Position numbers and translations under genes: made by a program
The notes under the pieces: generated by a model
The model's database searches: none
Seen by the model: the letters and a program-made list of their open reading frames with translations, nothing else
What the model was told of the DNA's origin: nothing
Origin: Pseudomonas sp.
GTDB lineage: Bacteria > Pseudomonadota > Gammaproteobacteria > Pseudomonadales > Pseudomonadaceae
Length of the DNA: 35,075 bases
NCBI RefSeq assembly: GCF_030150285.1
Contig: NZ_JASLGE010000049.1
Location: forward strand, 1-35,075
Direction: 5' to 3'
Shown here: one piece after another, positions 33,565-35,075 of the stretch
How the letters are laid out: each line of letters begins with the position of its first letter
Position numbering within the stretch: the stretch's first letter is position 1

Positions 33565-33641
33565 ATTTACAGTTCAACGCCAGGCCACACTGGCGTTGAA
33601 TCGATTAGCACACAGTGCTGATCACTGTTAGAAGGGTTTGT

Positions 33642-33717
33642 GTCCCCTTCGTCTAGTGGCCTAGGACACCGCCCTTTCACGGCGGTAACAGGGGTTCGAG
33701 TCCCCTAGGGGACGCCA
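33642..33717 (+). tRNA. tRNA-Glu (anticodon TTC), copy 2
   Basis: Same sequence as copy 1 over the full 76 bases as far as can be read, including the CCA end. It is the last gene of the tRNA transcript. Confidence 0.97.
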
Positions 33718-33742
33718 CGATTACCCGCTTTGCGGGATTTAT

Positions 33743-33776
33743 AAGGGTCATTCGATTATTGAATGGCCCTTTTGTT
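33743..33776 (+). terminator. Intrinsic terminator of the tRNA cluster
   Basis: AAGGGTCATTC and GAATGGCCCTT pair (one G-T pair) around GATTATT, followed by TTGTTT. A strong stem with a T-rich tail, 25 bases after the last tRNA. Confidence 0.85.
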
Positions 33777-33868
33777 TGTCTGCAGTTTTTTAATTCCTGC
33801 TCTTCAACCTTCCCGTCGCCCCCTCTGCGTTACACTGCGCTCCTTATTTATGTACAGGGAGACAAGGC

Positions 33869-34303
33869 ATGAGTTGGGATTTGGCAGCACCGTTCATCAT
33901 TGACCTGCAGGTGCAGGCTGAAGACATCGACGGGTTTGGCCATGCCAATAACGCAGCCTATGTGGTCTGGCTCGAACGCTGTGCCTGGCGCCATTCGCAG
34001 CGCCTGGGGCTGGATCTCACCGAGTACCGTCGCCTCGACCGCGCTATGGCCGTTTCCCGCCATGAGATCGACTATCTGGCCAGCGCCTATGAAGGCGACG
34101 AACTGCAACTGGCCACCTGGATTGTCGATTGCGACCAGCGCCTGCGCATGACCCGCCACTTTCAGCTGGTACGCCCCAGCGACGGGGTCACCCTGTTGCG
34201 TGCGCAAACCACCTTTGTCTGCATCGAGCTGTCCACCGGCAAGGCCAGGCGCCTGCCTGCCGAGTTTCTCGAAGGTTACGGCCCGGCTGTCGTGACGGCC
34301 TGA
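33869..34303 (+). CDS. Hotdog-fold acyl-CoA thioesterase (YbgC/FadM type)
   Basis: A 144-residue cytoplasmic single-hotdog protein. The signature IDGFGHANNAAYVVWLERC corresponds to the D-x-x-G-H-x-N-x-x-Y catalytic region of the 4-hydroxybenzoyl-CoA thioesterase/YbgC family. A later MAVSRHEIDYLASAYEGDEL matches the core strand of the fold. It hydrolyses acyl-CoA thioesters; chain preference cannot be read. The ATG follows GGGAGACAAGGC. It lies 73 bases before dusC on the same strand. Confidence 0.87.
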   Translation: MSWDLAAPFIIDLQVQAEDIDGFGHANNAAYVVWLERCAWRHSQRLGLDLTEYRRLDRAMAVSRHEIDYLASAYEGDELQLATWIVDCDQRLRMTRHFQLVRPSDGVTLLRAQTTFVCIELSTGKARRLPAEFLEGYGPAVVTA

Positions 34304-34376
34304 GTCTGAGCCCTTGCACATACCGATTGCCTGCAGAACCGCGTAAACTGCCGCACGTTTTTCATGAGAGTCACCC

Positions 34377-35075
34377 ATGCAAATTGCTTTGGCGCCGATG
34401 GAGGGGTTGGTCGACAACATCCTGCGTGATGTCCTGACCCGCACCGGCGGTATTGATTGGTGTGTGACCGAATTTATTCGGGTTACTGAGCGGCTGCTCC
34501 CCGAAGCCTATATCCACAAATTCGCCCCTGAGCTGCAGCATGGCGCTAAAACCCGTGCTGGCGTGCCCCTGCGCGTGCAGTTGCTGGGTTCCGACCCGGC
34601 GTGCCTGGCCGACAACGCGGCGCTGGCGGTGGAGCTGGGCAGCGGGGTGATCGACCTCAACTTTGGCTGCCCGGCCAAGACCGTAAACAAGTCCCGTGGC
34701 GGGGCAGTGCTGCTCAAGGAGCCTGAACTGCTGCACGCCATTTTGCTGCAAGTGCGCCGCACCGTGCCTGCGCATATCCCGGTCACCGCCAAAATGCGCC
34801 TGGGCTTCGATACGCCGGACAGCGCCAACGAGTGCGCGATTGCCCTGGCCGAGGGCGGCGCCAGCCAGATCGTGGTGCATGCGCGGACCAAGATGGATGG
34901 CTACAAGCCACCTGCGCATTGGGAATACATCGCCCAGGTGCAGGAAGCGGTCAAGGTGCCGGTGTTTGCCAACGGTGATATCTGGTCGGTTGAAGACTGG
35001 CGCCGATGCCGCGAAATCAGCGGGGCCGAAGACATCATGCTGGGCCGTGGGCTGGTGTCGCGGCCTGATCTGGCC
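34377..35075 (+). CDS. dusC: tRNA-dihydrouridine(16) synthase DusC (3' end beyond the window)
   Basis: An open frame of 233 codons without a stop at the window edge, so the gene is partial. Dus enzymes reduce uridine in the tRNA D-loop using FMN and NADPH; DusC acts at U16. The start MQIALAPMEGLVD, the FMN-binding LRVQLLGSD, the catalytic cysteine C98 in DLNFGCPAKTVNKS, KMRLGFD, IVVHARTKMDGYKPPAHW and VFANGDIWS are all present, and the run-off point is in the second FMN phosphate-binding region (MLGRGLVSRPDLA). The ATG at 34377 has only a weak ribosome-binding site (GAGAG). Expected full length is about 315-320 residues. Confidence 0.93.
   Translation, partial: MQIALAPMEGLVDNILRDVLTRTGGIDWCVTEFIRVTERLLPEAYIHKFAPELQHGAKTRAGVPLRVQLLGSDPACLADNAALAVELGSGVIDLNFGCPAKTVNKSRGGAVLLKEPELLHAILLQVRRTVPAHIPVTAKMRLGFDTPDSANECAIALAEGGASQIVVHARTKMDGYKPPAHWEYIAQVQEAVKVPVFANGDIWSVEDWRRCREISGAEDIMLGRGLVSRPDLA

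Overview
The window reads as chromosome of a Pseudomonas species, most likely of the P. fluorescens lineage. The evidence is gene content and order: aer beside acnA, gltX followed by tRNA-Ala(GGC)/tRNA-Glu(TTC) pairs, close homologues of PvdS and of the eight-gene Fpv ferripyoverdine module, GC-rich coding sequence, and Pseudomonas-style REP hairpins between genes. Assignments rest on reading the proteins; no database search was run.

Layout. Bases 1-422 hold repeats and no convincing gene. Bases 423-7938 are housekeeping genes: aerotaxis receptor aer and aconitase acnA on the minus strand, rlmM, tusA and pdxB on the plus strand, and a small minus-strand hypothetical gene. Bases 8071-8257 carry a MITE-like inverted-repeat element and a truncated relative. 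Bases 8259-14937 form an accessory metabolic island: a TetR regulator, divergent from an AcoX-like ATP-NAD kinase and two genes resembling the split glycine decarboxylase subunits GcvPA/GcvPB, followed by an acyl-CoA synthetase. Three copies of a CATACG-N3-CGTATG palindrome fill the divergent promoter. No gcvH, gcvT or lpd lies nearby, and the GcvPA/GcvPB-like proteins depart from the conserved glycine decarboxylase motifs. This is the best candidate for an undescribed system.

Bases 15014-16972 hold ppnP, a DEDDh exonuclease and a periplasmic solute-binding-type protein. Bases 17013-23262 hold the iron-starvation sigma factor pvdS behind a Fur-box-like site, then a periplasmic thiol-disulfide module (dsbG, a TlpA-like membrane thioredoxin, dsbD) divergent from a two-component system matching the P. 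aeruginosa DsbRS arrangement. cycA follows. Bases 24971-31139 are a tightly coupled minus-strand operon, fpvG-fpvH-fpvJ-fpvK-fpvC-fpvD-fpvE-fpvF, for reductive iron release from ferripyoverdine in the periplasm and iron import. Upstream of fpvG is TAAAT-N16-CGT, the form of a PvdS-dependent promoter, so the sigma factor and a likely target operon lie within 15 kb. No pyoverdine synthesis gene is present in the window.

The right end carries gltX, a duplicated tRNA-Ala/tRNA-Glu unit with a near-consensus promoter and a terminator, a hotdog thioesterase, and the first 233 codons of dusC, which runs off the window.
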